In this document: positions 1 to 8,737 of the stretch, in pieces
Numbering within the stretch: position 1 is the stretch's first letter
Layout: every line of letters begins with the position of its first letter
Assembly: GCF_004010055.1 (NCBI RefSeq)
Contig: NZ_RQVT01000024.1
Coordinates: 62,001 to 126,000, forward strand
Origin: Psychroflexus aestuariivivens
GTDB lineage: Bacteria > Bacteroidota > Bacteroidia > Flavobacteriales > Flavobacteriaceae
Direction of reading: 5' to 3'
Length of the DNA: 64,000 nt
Notes under the pieces: model-generated
Database searches by the model: none
What the model was told of the DNA's origin: nothing
What the model saw: the letters and a program-made list of their open reading frames with translations, nothing else
Translations under genes and position numbers: made by a program

Positions 1-810
1 TCCACGATTTATTGGTCCAGGATGCATGATTGTTATTGGTTTTTTCAATTGATCCAAAATAGTTTTGTTCAATCCGTACTGTTGTACATATTCTCGAATG
101 CTAGGAAAATAAGAATTGTCCATTCGCTCATGTTGAACGCGAAGCATATTGGCAATATCGCACCATTCCAAAGCTTTTTTCAAATTAGGTTCAACCTGAA
201 CGCCCAAACTTTGGATGTGTTTAGGAATTAATGAGTTAGGACCGCAAACTTTCACTTTAGCGCCCAATTTTTTTAATGCAAAAATATTACTTAAGGCGAC
301 ACGAGAATGTAATATATCACCTATAATAACAATATTTTTATCTTTCACTTCCCCAAATTTTTCTCTTATAGAATAGGCATCCAACAAAGCCTGAGTTGGA
401 TGTTCGTGAGCACCATCGCCTGCATTTATAATACTTGCGTTAATATGTTTCGATAGAAAAACGCCTGCTCCAGGATTGGGGTGACGCATTACAACCATAT
501 CAACTTTCATTGCCAAAATATTATTGACTGTGTCTATTAAGGTTTCACCCTTATTTACTGATGAAGATGCTGCAGAAAAGTTAACCACATCTGCACTCAA
601 CCTCTTTTCTGCTAACTCAAAAGACAAACGTGTTCTCGTGCTGTTTTCAAAAAACAAATTGGCTATGGTAATATCTCTTAAACTCGGCACTTTTTTTATC
701 GGTCTATTGATGACTTCTTTAAACTGATCGGCGGTTTCAAAAATGAGATTCAAATCTTCCGGTTGCAAATATTTTATCCCGAGTAAATTATTAACGCTAA
801 GTTCTTTCAT
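1..810 (-). CDS. pyrB: Aspartate carbamoyltransferase catalytic subunit, cut by window edge
   Basis: Reads leftward from an ATG at 808-810 and is still open at base 1, so about 270 N-terminal residues are visible of roughly 305-310 in the family. The enzyme condenses carbamoyl phosphate with aspartate, the committed step of pyrimidine synthesis in the cytoplasm. Seen directly: the carbamoyl-phosphate loop FENSTRTRLSFE near residue 55, the HPTQALLDAYS motif near residue 140, and MHPGPINRG at the visible end. It starts 8 bases after the pyrR stop, so the two are probably one transcript with PyrR made first. The missing C-terminus lies outside the window; nothing suggests damage. Confidence 0.95.
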   Translation of the reverse strand, partial: MKELSVNNLLGIKYLQPEDLNLIFETADQFKEVINRPIKKVPSLRDITIANLFFENSTRTRLSFELAEKRLSADVVNFSAASSSVNKGETLIDTVNNILAMKVDMVVMRHPNPGAGVFLSKHINASIINAGDGAHEHPTQALLDAYSIREKFGEVKDKNIVIIGDILHSRVALSNIFALKKLGAKVKVCGPNSLIPKHIQSLGVQVEPNLKKALEWCDIANMLRVQHERMDNSYFPSIREYVQQYGLNKTILDQLKKPITIMHPGPINRG

Positions 811-818
811 AAAAATCT

Positions 819-1358
819 TCAATTATTCAATAAATAAATAGCATCCTCGCCATCCTTGTTCTGCCAATTTACCTTTACATATTCATCGTTAATCGCATCA
901 ACTTGTCGGCCTTTATAATCTGGTTGAATTGGCAAATGCCGACTAAAACGACGGTCGATTAATGTAAGTAGCTCTACTTCTGAAGGACGTCCAAAAGATT
1001 GTAAAGCAGTAAGCGCTGACCTGATGCTTCGTCCGGTATACAACACGTCATCGACTAAAATGACTCGCTTATTTTCTATAATAAAATCAATTTCTGTTTC
1101 GTTGGCTTTCAAAACTTTGTCTCCTCTTCTGAAATCGTCTCGATAAAATGTAATGTCCAGTTTTCCAGCTTTTATATTTTGAAGTTGATAGTCTTCAATT
1201 AAAATCTGATGCAAACGCTCGCAAAGCAAACTTCCTCTTGGCTGAATACCTATAAGCACGGAATTCTCAAAATGTTTGTGATTTTCGACGAGCTGACAAG
1301 CCAAGCGCTGCAAGATGATCTTGATTTCTTTGGCGCTCAATAGCAGTTTTTGGTGCAT
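819..1358 (-). CDS. pyrR: Bifunctional pyrimidine operon regulator / uracil phosphoribosyltransferase
   Basis: A 179-residue type I phosphoribosyltransferase with the PRPP-binding signature VILVDDVLYTGRSIRSAL in the C-terminal half and the IQPRG loop near residue 40. PyrR proteins bind UMP and pyr mRNA in Firmicutes and have uracil phosphoribosyltransferase activity; whether this one binds RNA cannot be told. I chose the ATG at 1356-1358 (protein begins MHQKLLLSAKEI). The upstream in-frame GTG at 1385 overlaps a perfect TAnnTTTG promoter box and would lie before the transcript start. It is followed at once by pyrB, supporting a pyr operon read leftward. Confidence 0.9.
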   Translation of the reverse strand: MHQKLLLSAKEIKIILQRLACQLVENHKHFENSVLIGIQPRGSLLCERLHQILIEDYQLQNIKAGKLDITFYRDDFRRGDKVLKANETEIDFIIENKRVILVDDVLYTGRSIRSALTALQSFGRPSEVELLTLIDRRFSRHLPIQPDYKGRQVDAINDEYVKVNWQNKDGEDAIYLLNN

Positions 1359-1384
1359 CGGTGTTGAAAATTTATTGTCTTTCA

Positions 1385-1392
1385 CAAAAGTA
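1385..1392 (-). promoter_or_regulatory. TAnnTTTG promoter box (TACTTTTG) for pyrR-pyrB
   Basis: On the minus strand the sequence TACTTTTG matches the Bacteroidota -7 consensus TAnnTTTG exactly. It lies 26 bases upstream of the pyrR ATG and implies a leader of roughly 20-25 bases. No clear -33 TTG is visible at the usual spacing, so strength is uncertain. Confidence 0.5.
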
Positions 1393-1510
1393 ATTAAAAT
1401 AAGCTGTAATGTTAAAAAGTAATTTCACTTTATGATTTCACTAATGAAATTATAAGAATTTCAAAAATTATTTTTAAGATTGTCAGTTAAATGAATTTCT
1501 ATTGAAAACA

Positions 1511-2728
1511 ATGCTAAAACACATTGGACCAGGTTTTTTATTAGCGGGCGCAGCTATTGGTGTTTCGCATTTGGTTCAAGCCACACGTGCTGGTGCAGAT
1601 TATGGTATTGTTTTGATTTTTGCCATTTTAATTGCTTGCTTAACAAAATATCCGTTTTTAGAATTTGGTTCGAGATATGCGTCGGCCACGGGAAAAAATT
1701 TGATTGACGGTTACAGAACATTAGGACAAAAATATGTAATTGCCTTTGCAGCGATTACAATTTGTACGATGTTCATTATTCAGGCAGCTGTAACTATTGT
1801 TTCCGCAGGTTTAGCCGAATATTTATTTGGTTTTGGTTGGTCGAACTTCACTTGGAGCGTTCTACTTTTGATTGTTTGCATTTTGATTTTGCTTATCGGA
1901 AAATATAAAAAATTGGATTTATTGATGAAAATTGTCATCAGCCTCCTTACAATTTCTACTTTATTTTCTGTAATAATCGCAGCATTTCAAGTCGATTTTT
2001 CTACAATTAGTTTCAATAAATCTTCTGAATTATGGACGCTCAGCGGAATCGGATTTATAATTGCATTGATGGGCTGGATGCCAATTCCAATAGATGCATC
2101 GGTTTGGCATTCGTTATGGGTTGGCGAAAAATCACAGCAGACCAAGCTCAAAGCAAATTCTAGAGAAGCCAGTTTCGATTTTAATCTCGGCTATATTTCT
2201 GCAACTTTTCTTGGAGTGTTATTTTTCTTGATGGGACTTTTGGTCATGAACAGTAGCGGTGTTAGTTTTGCTTCTGGTAGTGTTGCTTTTTCTGCACAAT
2301 TGATAGAAATGTACGCCCAAACTTTGGGTGAATGGAGTAAGATATTGATTGCTTTTATTGCTTTTGTGACCATGTTTAGTACAACTTTAACCGTAACTGA
2401 TGCTTTTCCCAGAGTGATGTCAAAATTGTTTCAAAATGAAAATCAAACTCAAAAAAGCTTCAATAGTTACCATATTTTTATATTCCTTATTCCAATTGTA
2501 GCACTATTCATTCTTTACTTTTTAAAAAGTACGTTTACAGTTTTGGTTGATTTTGCCGCAGGTTTATCATTTTTGGCTTCTCCAGTTTTGGCTTGGTTCA
2601 ATTTGAAATTGATAACTCAAAATAATTCGATTCAAATCAATCGCAGTTATCTGATTTTTTCTAAAATCTGTTTATTCTTTTTAGTTTGTTTTGGCTTAGG
2701 TTATATAATATACGAATTGATGTTATAA
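1511..2728 (+). CDS. Nramp-family (SLC11-like) metal transporter, divergent binding site
   Basis: A polytopic inner-membrane protein of 405 residues with about eleven hydrophobic segments, shorter at the C-terminus than some Nramps. The start of helix 1 (GPGFLLAGAAIG, then RAGADYG) aligns with the Nramp pattern GPAFLVSVAYIDPGN...AGAQYG. At the metal-binding positions, however, the usual D-P-G-N reads G-V-S-H, and the usual helix-6 MPH reads MPIPIDAS. So it belongs to the Nramp fold but cannot bind metal as MntH does; magnesium or another substrate is possible. ATG at 1511 is preferred to the in-frame TTG at 1502. It stands alone, convergent with dnaK across a shared terminator. Confidence 0.8.
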   Translation: MLKHIGPGFLLAGAAIGVSHLVQATRAGADYGIVLIFAILIACLTKYPFLEFGSRYASATGKNLIDGYRTLGQKYVIAFAAITICTMFIIQAAVTIVSAGLAEYLFGFGWSNFTWSVLLLIVCILILLIGKYKKLDLLMKIVISLLTISTLFSVIIAAFQVDFSTISFNKSSELWTLSGIGFIIALMGWMPIPIDASVWHSLWVGEKSQQTKLKANSREASFDFNLGYISATFLGVLFFLMGLLVMNSSGVSFASGSVAFSAQLIEMYAQTLGEWSKILIAFIAFVTMFSTTLTVTDAFPRVMSKLFQNENQTQKSFNSYHIFIFLIPIVALFILYFLKSTFTVLVDFAAGLSFLASPVLAWFNLKLITQNNSIQINRSYLIFSKICLFFLVCFGLGYIIYELML

Positions 2729-2765
2729 AAAAAAGCTGCCTCAACTTAATGAGACAGCTTTTTTA
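2727..2765. terminator. Bidirectional terminator between the Nramp-like gene and dnaK
   Basis: Stem of A-run plus GCTGCCTCA pairing with TGAGACAGC plus T-run, with one G-T wobble and a six-base loop. T-runs lie on both strands, so it can stop both convergent genes. Confidence 0.85.
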
Positions 2766-2784
2766 GAAAAATATGTGTGAAGAA

Positions 2785-4698
2785 TTATTTCACTTCTTCG
2801 AAGTCTACATCTTCAACATCGTCTGAATCTTCGCTAGATTTTTTCTGTTTATCATCTGATTCAGCGCCACCGCCCTGAGCACCACCTTGCGCTTCAGCTT
2901 GATTTTTGTACATTTCTTCAGAAACTGTTTTCCAAGCTTCATTCAATTTGTCTAAAGCTGGTGTAATTTGCTCAATATCTTTAGATTCGTGCGCTTTTTT
3001 CAATTCTTCTAAAGCATCTTCAATTGGCTTTTTCTTGTCATCAGAAATCTTGTCGCCATATTCTTTCAATTGACTTTCAGTTTGGAAAATCATCGCATCT
3101 GCCTCGTTAAGTTTGTCAACTTTTTCTTTGGCTTTTTTATCAGCTTCAGCATTCGCTTCAGCTTCTTGCTTCATTTTTTCGATTTCCTCTTCTGTCAATC
3201 CTGAAGACGCTTCAATTCTAATGTCTTGAGACTTACCAGTTGCTTTATCTGTCGCACTAACTTTAATTATTCCGTTGGCATCAATATCGAAAGTAACTTC
3301 AATTTGTGGTACACCGCGTTTTGCTGGTGGAATACCGTCTAAGTGAAATCTTCCAATAGTTTTGTTGTCTTGCGCCATTGGTCTTTCACCTTGTAAGACG
3401 TGAATTTCAACACTTGGTTGATTGTCTTGCGCAGTTGAAAAGACTTGCGATTTTTTAGAAGGAATTGTCGTGTTTGCTTCTATTAATTTTGTCATTACAC
3501 CGCCCATAGTTTCAATACCAAGAGACAATGGCGTAACATCTAGTAACAATACATCTTTGACATCACCTGTCAAAACTCCACCTTGAATAGCTGCACCAAT
3601 CGCAACAACTTCATCTGGGTTTACACCTTTACTTGGTTTTCTTCCGAAGAAGTCTTCCACAGCTTTTTGTACTGCTGGAATTCTTGTTGAACCACCAACT
3701 AAAATCACCTCATCGATGTCGCTTTTAGTCAAATCTGCAGCTTTTAGTGCTTTTTCGCATGGTGTAATTGTTCTTTTAACTAAATCTGAAATTAATTGCT
3801 CAAACTTAGAACGAGACAATGTTCTTACCAAGTGCTTAGGTCCGCTTTGCGTTGCAGTAACATAAGGTAAATTGATTTCTGTTGAATTTGAAGAAGACAA
3901 TTCGATTTTCGCTTTTTCAGCTGCTTCTTTCAATCTTTGAAGCGCCATTGCATCTTTTCTTAAGTCAATGTCTTCATCTTTAATGAATTCTTCAGCTAAC
4001 CAGTCGATGACAGTTTCGTCAACATCATCACCACCTAAATGTGTGTCACCATCTGTTGCTAAAACTTCAAAAACACCATCACCAAGTTCTAAAATAGAGA
4101 CGTCATGCGTACCACCACCAAAGTCAAAAACAGCGATTTTTTGATCTTTATCCTTTTTATCCAATCCATAAGCTAAAGCAGCTGCGGTTGGTTCGTTTAT
4201 AATTCTGCTTACTTTCAAACCAGCTATTTCACCAGCTTCTTTAGTCGCTTGTCTTTGTGAATCGTTGAAATATGCAGGAACTGTAATTACCGCTTCAGTG
4301 ACATCTTGACCTAAATAATCTTCAGCAGTTTTCTTCATTTTCTGAAGAATCATTGCAGACAATTCTTGTGGTGTATATTTTCTACCATCAATATCAACTC
4401 TAGCCGTATCGTTTTCACCTTTGACTACTTTGTAAGGAACTCTGTCTATTTCTCTTGTAGATTCAGAATATTTGTTCCCCATAAATCTTTTGATAGACGA
4501 TATGGTTTTTTCTGGATTGGTTACCGCCTGACGTTTTGCAGGGTCACCAACTTTTATTTCACCATCTTCTACAAAAGCAATCACAGATGGGGTTGTTCTT
4601 TTACCTTCAGCATTAGAAATAACAGTTGGCTCGTTACCTTCCATTACAGAAACGCAAGAATTTGTTGTTCCTAAATCTATACCTATAATCTTACTCAT
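2785..4698 (-). CDS. dnaK: Molecular chaperone DnaK (Hsp70)
   Basis: ATP-driven chaperone of 637 residues. Seen: N-terminal [11 protein letters not shown] phosphate loop, the second phosphate motif [14 protein letters not shown] near residue 195, [14 protein letters not shown] near 335, the linker [15 protein letters not shown] near 385, then the substrate domain and a helical lid. The C-terminus is acidic and ends in EEVK, close to the EEVD-like tails of the family. I chose the ATG at 4696-4698 ([10 protein letters not shown]), the conserved start; a frame open to 4740 adds 14 unconserved residues. grpE and dnaJ are not beside it. It is divergent from sdaA, and a short inverted repeat lies in the shared upstream region. 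Confidence 0.98.
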   Translation of the reverse strand: MSKIIGIDLGTTNSCVSVMEGNEPTVISNAEGKRTTPSVIAFVEDGEIKVGDPAKRQAVTNPEKTISSIKRFMGNKYSESTREIDRVPYKVVKGENDTARVDIDGRKYTPQELSAMILQKMKKTAEDYLGQDVTEAVITVPAYFNDSQRQATKEAGEIAGLKVSRIINEPTAAALAYGLDKKDKDQKIAVFDFGGGTHDVSILELGDGVFEVLATDGDTHLGGDDVDETVIDWLAEEFIKDEDIDLRKDAMALQRLKEAAEKAKIELSSSNSTEINLPYVTATQSGPKHLVRTLSRSKFEQLISDLVKRTITPCEKALKAADLTKSDIDEVILVGGSTRIPAVQKAVEDFFGRKPSKGVNPDEVVAIGAAIQGGVLTGDVKDVLLLDVTPLSLGIETMGGVMTKLIEANTTIPSKKSQVFSTAQDNQPSVEIHVLQGERPMAQDNKTIGRFHLDGIPPAKRGVPQIEVTFDIDANGIIKVSATDKATGKSQDIRIEASSGLTEEEIEKMKQEAEANAEADKKAKEKVDKLNEADAMIFQTESQLKEYGDKISDDKKKPIEDALEELKKAHESKDIEQITPALDKLNEAWKTVSEEMYKNQAEAQGGAQGGGAESDDKQKKSSEDSDDVEDVDFEEVK

Positions 4699-4770
4699 AA
4701 TTTTTTGTTTTGTAATTTCTAATTTGAATTCGCTATACAAAAGTCAATCTTTATGCCATCAAAAAGTCTA

Positions 4771-4783
4771 TGACATAGTGTCA
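4771..4783. promoter_or_regulatory. Short inverted repeat TGACA-TAG-TGTCA upstream of dnaK
   Basis: A perfect 5-3-5 palindrome in the dnaK/sdaA divergent intergenic region, 73-85 bases upstream of the dnaK ATG. Position and symmetry fit an operator or part of a stress promoter, but no known motif was matched with certainty. Confidence 0.3.
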
Positions 4784-4884
4784 GATTATGATTTTCTTTC
4801 AAATCTTTACATTTTGAAAGATTATGAATTTAGATTGAAAAAAAACTTGAATATTTGCAAATAGATAAATAAATGACTTAAATA

Positions 4885-6324
4885 ATGAAAAAAGTTGAAT
4901 GCATTAGTGTTTTCGATATGTTGAAAATCGGTGTCGGACCGTCAAGTTCGCACACTTTAGGACCATGGCGAGCTTCTCAGCGTTGGATTGAAGAGCTGAA
5001 AGATGAAGGCATTATTGATGACGTTGAAAAAATAGAAATTCAATTATACGGATCTTTATCTTTAACCGGGAAAGGTCACGCTACAGATATCGCTGCCATT
5101 TTGGGACTTTGCGGTCACGATCCTGTCACAATGGATATTAACTTAATCGATGTAGAAATTGATCGCGTCAAGAAAGATGGCAACCTGAATTTTGATAACA
5201 GCCGCCTTTTAGATTTCGATTTTGAAAAGGATGTCAAATTTCTAAAAGAATTCAAAGATTTCCATCCCAATGGCATCACCTACAAAGCAACTTTAAAAAA
5301 TGGTGAACACACAGAATCGACTTTTTATTCTATCGGCGGTGGTTTTGTAGTGAAAGAAAATCGTGAAAATGCGAAACAAAAACAAGAAGAACTTGCACAG
5401 TTTCCTTTTCAAATTGAAAACGCCAAAGAACTCTTGAAACATTGTAAAGCTGAACAAAAAATCATTTCAGAAATCGTTCTGGAAAATGAAAAATCCTTAA
5501 GAAGTGAAGCTGAAATCGATGAAGGTTTAGAAAAGATTTGGGAGGTTATGTTGGAATCAATGTACATTGGTTGCCACACCGAAGGAGAATTACCTGGTGG
5601 ACTAAATGTAAACCGTCGAGCTGCCAAAATGAACGAAAAACTTCTGGCTGAAAAACACAATACTTACAACAATCCTAAAGAATGGTTAGAAACTATTCGT
5701 ACCAAAGAAGTGAAATTTCGACAAATTCTGCAGTGGGTCAGTTGTTTTGCTATTGCAGTAAATGAAGTCAATGCTTCACTTGGGCGCGTGGTTACTGCAC
5801 CAACCAATGGAAGTTCCGGAACTGTTCCTGCCGTCATGATGTATTATATGGTTATTGAAAATCACAATGCAACATTTAAAGATTTAAAACAATTTATGTT
5901 GGTTGCTGGAGAAATTGGCAGTTTATTTAAAAAAGGCGCTACAATTTCGGCAGCTATGGGTGGTTGCCAAGCAGAAATTGGCGTTTCTTCTGCGATGGCT
6001 GCTGGTGCACTAACGGAAGTTATGGGCGGCACGCCAGAGCAAGTCTTGATGGCAAGCGAAATTGCCATGGAACATCATCTCGGTATGACATGCGATCCAA
6101 TCGCTGGACTGGTACAAATTCCTTGTATAGAACGAAATGCTATGGGTGCCATAAAAGCCATTAACGCCGCAGAAATCGCTATGGAATCTGATGCCACAAA
6201 AGCCAAAGTTCCTTTGGATAAAATTATTTCTACCATGTGGGAAACCGCAAAAGATATGAATTCTAAATATAAAGAAACTTCTGAAGGTGGACTGGCTGTA
6301 GAAGTTAATATGAGTGATTGCTAA
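4885..6324 (+). CDS. sdaA: L-serine ammonia-lyase, iron-sulfur type, single chain
   Basis: Converts L-serine to pyruvate and ammonia with a [4Fe-4S] cluster in place of PLP. The 479-residue chain has the N-terminal beta-domain motif [13 protein letters not shown] and a C-terminal alpha domain. Cys361, Cys403 and Cys414 have the spacing (42 and 11) of the three cluster ligands known in Legionella L-serine dehydratase. This is the one-chain (type 2) form rather than separate alpha and beta subunits. An AATATTTG box at 4850-4857 is a near-consensus promoter. The stop codon lies inside an 11-bp sequence repeated 128 bases downstream. Confidence 0.96.
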   Translation: MKKVECISVFDMLKIGVGPSSSHTLGPWRASQRWIEELKDEGIIDDVEKIEIQLYGSLSLTGKGHATDIAAILGLCGHDPVTMDINLIDVEIDRVKKDGNLNFDNSRLLDFDFEKDVKFLKEFKDFHPNGITYKATLKNGEHTESTFYSIGGGFVVKENRENAKQKQEELAQFPFQIENAKELLKHCKAEQKIISEIVLENEKSLRSEAEIDEGLEKIWEVMLESMYIGCHTEGELPGGLNVNRRAAKMNEKLLAEKHNTYNNPKEWLETIRTKEVKFRQILQWVSCFAIAVNEVNASLGRVVTAPTNGSSGTVPAVMMYYMVIENHNATFKDLKQFMLVAGEIGSLFKKGATISAAMGGCQAEIGVSSAMAAGALTEVMGGTPEQVLMASEIAMEHHLGMTCDPIAGLVQIPCIERNAMGAIKAINAAEIAMESDATKAKVPLDKIISTMWETAKDMNSKYKETSEGGLAVEVNMSDC

Positions 6325-6452
6325 GAAAGACGTAAGATCGCTTCGCTTTCAGACAATAGATATTAGAAACGCCTATAACTTATTTTGAAAACAAGTTTTA
6401 CTGAAAAAGTCTTCATGTTTATAATTTCATATTATAAAACGGTGATTGCTAA
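6314..6452. repeat. Small insertion flanked by an 11-bp direct repeat at the sdaA 3' end
   Basis: GTGATTGCTAA occurs at 6314-6324, where it contains the sdaA stop codon, and again at 6442-6452, directly before the sdaA terminator. The 117 bases between look like an inserted element. They begin GAAAGACGTAAGATCGCTTC and contain near-palindromes around 6377-6397 and 6417-6440. Removing one copy plus the insert would join the sdaA stop directly to its terminator. There is no coding potential in it and no clear terminal inverted repeat, so it may be a miniature element or a relic. Confidence 0.55.
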
Positions 6453-6498
6453 AACAAAAAAACCTTAGAAAAATCAGATTTTTAAGGTTTTTTGTTTT
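6451..6498. terminator. Bidirectional terminator between sdaA and the PPIase gene
   Basis: A long A/T-rich hairpin whose core AACCTT pairs with AAGGTT, flanked by AAAACAAA and TTTGTTTT. It serves the convergent sdaA and PPIase genes. Confidence 0.8.
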
Positions 6499-6513
6499 AA
6501 AATATTTTTAGAA

Positions 6514-7446
6514 TTACTTGACTTTCGTCAATTCCAATTCAAAAATCAAAATAGAGTTTGCAGGAATAACGCCAGCCACTGCTCTATCACCGTAGGCCAA
6601 TTCTGGCGGAAGTACAAATTTAGCTTTTGTACCTTCGTTAAGCAAAGTCAAACCTTCATCCCAACCTTCAATCACTTGACCAACGCCAAGCTTAAATTCT
6701 ATAGGTTGCTTTCTTGAATAAGAAGAGTCGAAGACTGTGCCGTCTACTAAACTTCCTTTATAATGAACGCTTACAGTTTGTCCTTTTTTAGGTTTTGCGC
6801 CGGCACCTTCATTGATTATTTGATAGCGCAAACCGCTTTCAGTTTCTTTGAAACCTTTGGAAATTTCGTCAAGTTTTTGAGTAGCTTCAGCTTTTTTTTG
6901 AGCTTCTCTTTCGGCTTTAGACTTTGTAAAATTTTCAAATTCAGAGATTGCATCAAAATTTTCAGCCTTCTCGCCAATACGTTCAATGTCTAAACTTTCA
7001 ATTTTATCACCTTGTTGAATATCATCAACGACATTTTGACCTTCTACAACAAAACCAAAAACTGTGTGTTTACCGTCCAACCAAGGTGTTTCATTATGTG
7101 TGATGAAAAATTGACTTCCGTTGGTTCCAGGACCAGCATTTGCCATAGACAAAACGCCAGGTCGATCATGTTTCAAATCTGGGTGAAATTCATCATCAAA
7201 TTGATAACCAGGACCGCCAGTACCATTACCTTTAGGGTCGCCGCCCTGAATCATAAAATTCTCGATAACGCGGTGAAATTTCAATCCATCATAATAGGCT
7301 TCGGCTTTGGGTTTGGCTTTATTGTCGATTTTGCCTTCTGCCAAACCGACAAAGTTACCTACAGTTCCAGGTGTTTTTTCAAAAGTTAATTGAACTGTAA
7401 TCTTTCCTTTATTGGTATTGAAATGTGCGTAAATACCGTTTTCCAT
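6514..7446 (-). CDS. Fused cyclophilin-FKBP peptidyl-prolyl isomerase
   Basis: One 310-residue chain with two unrelated prolyl-isomerase folds. Residues 1 to about 160 are a cyclophilin: [20 protein letters not shown], then [10 protein letters not shown] and [11 protein letters not shown] charged, coiled-coil-like linker rich in Lys, Glu and Ala follows (about 165-200). Residues about 205-310 are an FKBP domain: [18 protein letters not shown], then [13 protein letters not shown] and [10 protein letters not shown]. No signal peptide is visible, so it should be cytoplasmic. Cyclophilin-first fusions of this kind are known from flavobacteria. It lies alone, convergent with sdaA. Confidence 0.93.
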   Translation of the reverse strand: MENGIYAHFNTNKGKITVQLTFEKTPGTVGNFVGLAEGKIDNKAKPKAEAYYDGLKFHRVIENFMIQGGDPKGNGTGGPGYQFDDEFHPDLKHDRPGVLSMANAGPGTNGSQFFITHNETPWLDGKHTVFGFVVEGQNVVDDIQQGDKIESLDIERIGEKAENFDAISEFENFTKSKAEREAQKKAEATQKLDEISKGFKETESGLRYQIINEGAGAKPKKGQTVSVHYKGSLVDGTVFDSSYSRKQPIEFKLGVGQVIEGWDEGLTLLNEGTKAKFVLPPELAYGDRAVAGVIPANSILIFELELTKVK

Positions 7447-7463
7447 AAATCTAAATTTTTCAG

Positions 7464-7471
7464 CAAATTTA
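7464..7471 (-). promoter_or_regulatory. TAnnTTTG promoter box (TAAATTTG) for the PPIase gene
   Basis: Exact -7 consensus on the minus strand, 17 bases before the ATG at 7446. A TTTTTG lies about 21 bases further upstream as a possible -33 element. The implied leader is very short. Confidence 0.5.
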
Positions 7472-7675
7472 GAACTAAATTCAAATTAGATACAAAAATT
7501 GTAAGATTTTACTTGAATTTTAAAAATTTATAACTAAACAGAATTGAATTTATATTGTATAATATCTCTATAATTCGACAAACATATAAACGGAAAAAAT
7601 AAAAGATTTAACATTCACCCCCCCAATTTATAAATATTATACTTAATTTTATATGAAATTTTAAAACCAAAACCA

Positions 7676-7712
7676 ATGAAAACAAATTTACTTTCTTTTT
7701 TTTTTAAGCCTC
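7676..7712 (+). other. Detached signal-peptide start with a T10 homopolymer
   Basis: An ATG at 7676 begins a typical signal peptide (MKTNLLSFF), but a run of ten T at 7696-7705 throws it out of frame with the gene that follows. With nine T the reading would continue as FLSLMFFHFGYSQ straight into the T9SS cargo protein at 7713. The tract may be a sequencing error, a phase-variable switch, or a site of transcriptional slippage. Confidence 0.75.
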
Positions 7713-8615
7713 ATGTTTTTCCATTTTGGCTATTCACAAACAACAAACATCCCCGACGAAAATTTTGAACAAGCCTTGATTGACCTTGGCATTGACAGCG
7801 ACGGCACCGTAAACGGTCAAGTTCTCACCGCTGATATAGAAACTTTGACGGAATTGGATTTTTCAGAAATTAGTATTGATACTCATATTACCGATTTAAC
7901 TGGAATTGAAGACTTTACTGCTCTTGAAATATTAAATTTAAATTATGCGACTATTGCTATAGAAGAATCTGATGAAGATTTTTTGAGCAATAATCTAAAC
8001 TTAAAAGAATTACACGCCCAAAATGGCTGTGGCGACTGTGGTGGTCTTTTTATTGAAAGTTTAGACTTTAGCAATTTGGAAGATTTGGAATATGTCAATT
8101 TAAAACATGTCGACATTCAATCTTTAAAATTAGATAATCCGAATTATGATTATGAAAATTTGGTTTTAGACTTGTATCATGAAGGTTACCCAAGACCAGC
8201 TGAACCAATTACAAACGACGATGACACAAACTGGACGAATGAAGTTTGTATTCAAGTCAACGACCCTAATGCGGCAAGCAATAACGAAGCACCTTACAAT
8301 ACTTGGACAATAACTGTCAATGATTTTGTAACAACCTATAGTTTTTCCTCAATTTGCAACCTAAATACTGAAGATTTTGAAAATTCAAATTCCATCTCCG
8401 TTTACCCCAATCCGGTACAACGTGAGTTGAATTTTGAGAATCCAAGACAAATTAATTTAGACAAAGTTGAAGTCTTTAATATAAAAGGTCAGTTGGTCAA
8501 AACATTTTCTAAAGTTAACAATCAAATCAACATAGAAAGTTTAGACCAAGGCGTTTATTTTGTAAAAGTAAAATCTGAGGATGTTTCAGAAACTTTTAAA
8601 ATTTTAAAACATTAA
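7713..8615 (+). CDS. T9SS type A sorting-domain protein, signal peptide out of frame
   Basis: As written, the longest in-frame product is 300 residues starting inside the signal peptide (MFFHFGYSQ). With one T removed at 7696-7705 it becomes about 312 residues with a complete signal peptide. The mature N-terminus begins TTNIPDENFEQALIDLGID, the opening of many flavobacterial leucine-rich-repeat cargo proteins, followed by a short repeat region (LTGIEDFTALEILNLNY). The last 80 residues form a type A C-terminal sorting domain: ISVYPNPV, then VEVFNIKGQLVKTF and LDQGVYFVKVKSE. It should be exported by Sec, then carried across the outer membrane by T9SS and cleaved or anchored. Function is otherwise unknown; it stands alone before a terminator. 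Confidence 0.8.
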   Translation: MFFHFGYSQTTNIPDENFEQALIDLGIDSDGTVNGQVLTADIETLTELDFSEISIDTHITDLTGIEDFTALEILNLNYATIAIEESDEDFLSNNLNLKELHAQNGCGDCGGLFIESLDFSNLEDLEYVNLKHVDIQSLKLDNPNYDYENLVLDLYHEGYPRPAEPITNDDDTNWTNEVCIQVNDPNAASNNEAPYNTWTITVNDFVTTYSFSSICNLNTEDFENSNSISVYPNPVQRELNFENPRQINLDKVEVFNIKGQLVKTFSKVNNQINIESLDQGVYFVKVKSEDVSETFKILKH

Positions 8616-8633
8616 AAATTATTAATTTAGGTT

Positions 8634-8674
8634 GAAAAAGGCTTTTGGGGTGAAGACTTCAGAAGCTTTTTTTA
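8634..8674 (+). terminator. Terminator after the T9SS cargo gene
   Basis: AAAAAGGCTTTTG pairs with CAGAAGCTTTTTT through two G-T wobbles and runs into a T-tract. Confidence 0.7.
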
Positions 8675-8737
8675 TTCGCTAAAATTTCTTTGTGTTTATT
8701 CAAGGCTTGCTATTCCATTACTGGTTTTCAGTAATTC

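Noticed and set aside
4366-4674. Plus-strand open frame inside dnaK
   Set aside because: Antisense to the strongly conserved ATPase domain; composition is that of a mirrored frame.
7012-7389. Plus-strand open frame inside the PPIase gene
   Set aside because: Antisense shadow of the cyclophilin domain without any recognisable feature.
7447-7675. Possible RNA gene in the gap before the T9SS cargo gene
   Set aside because: A/T-rich with a seven-C run but no stable stem, terminator or tRNA-like arms beyond the PPIase promoter.
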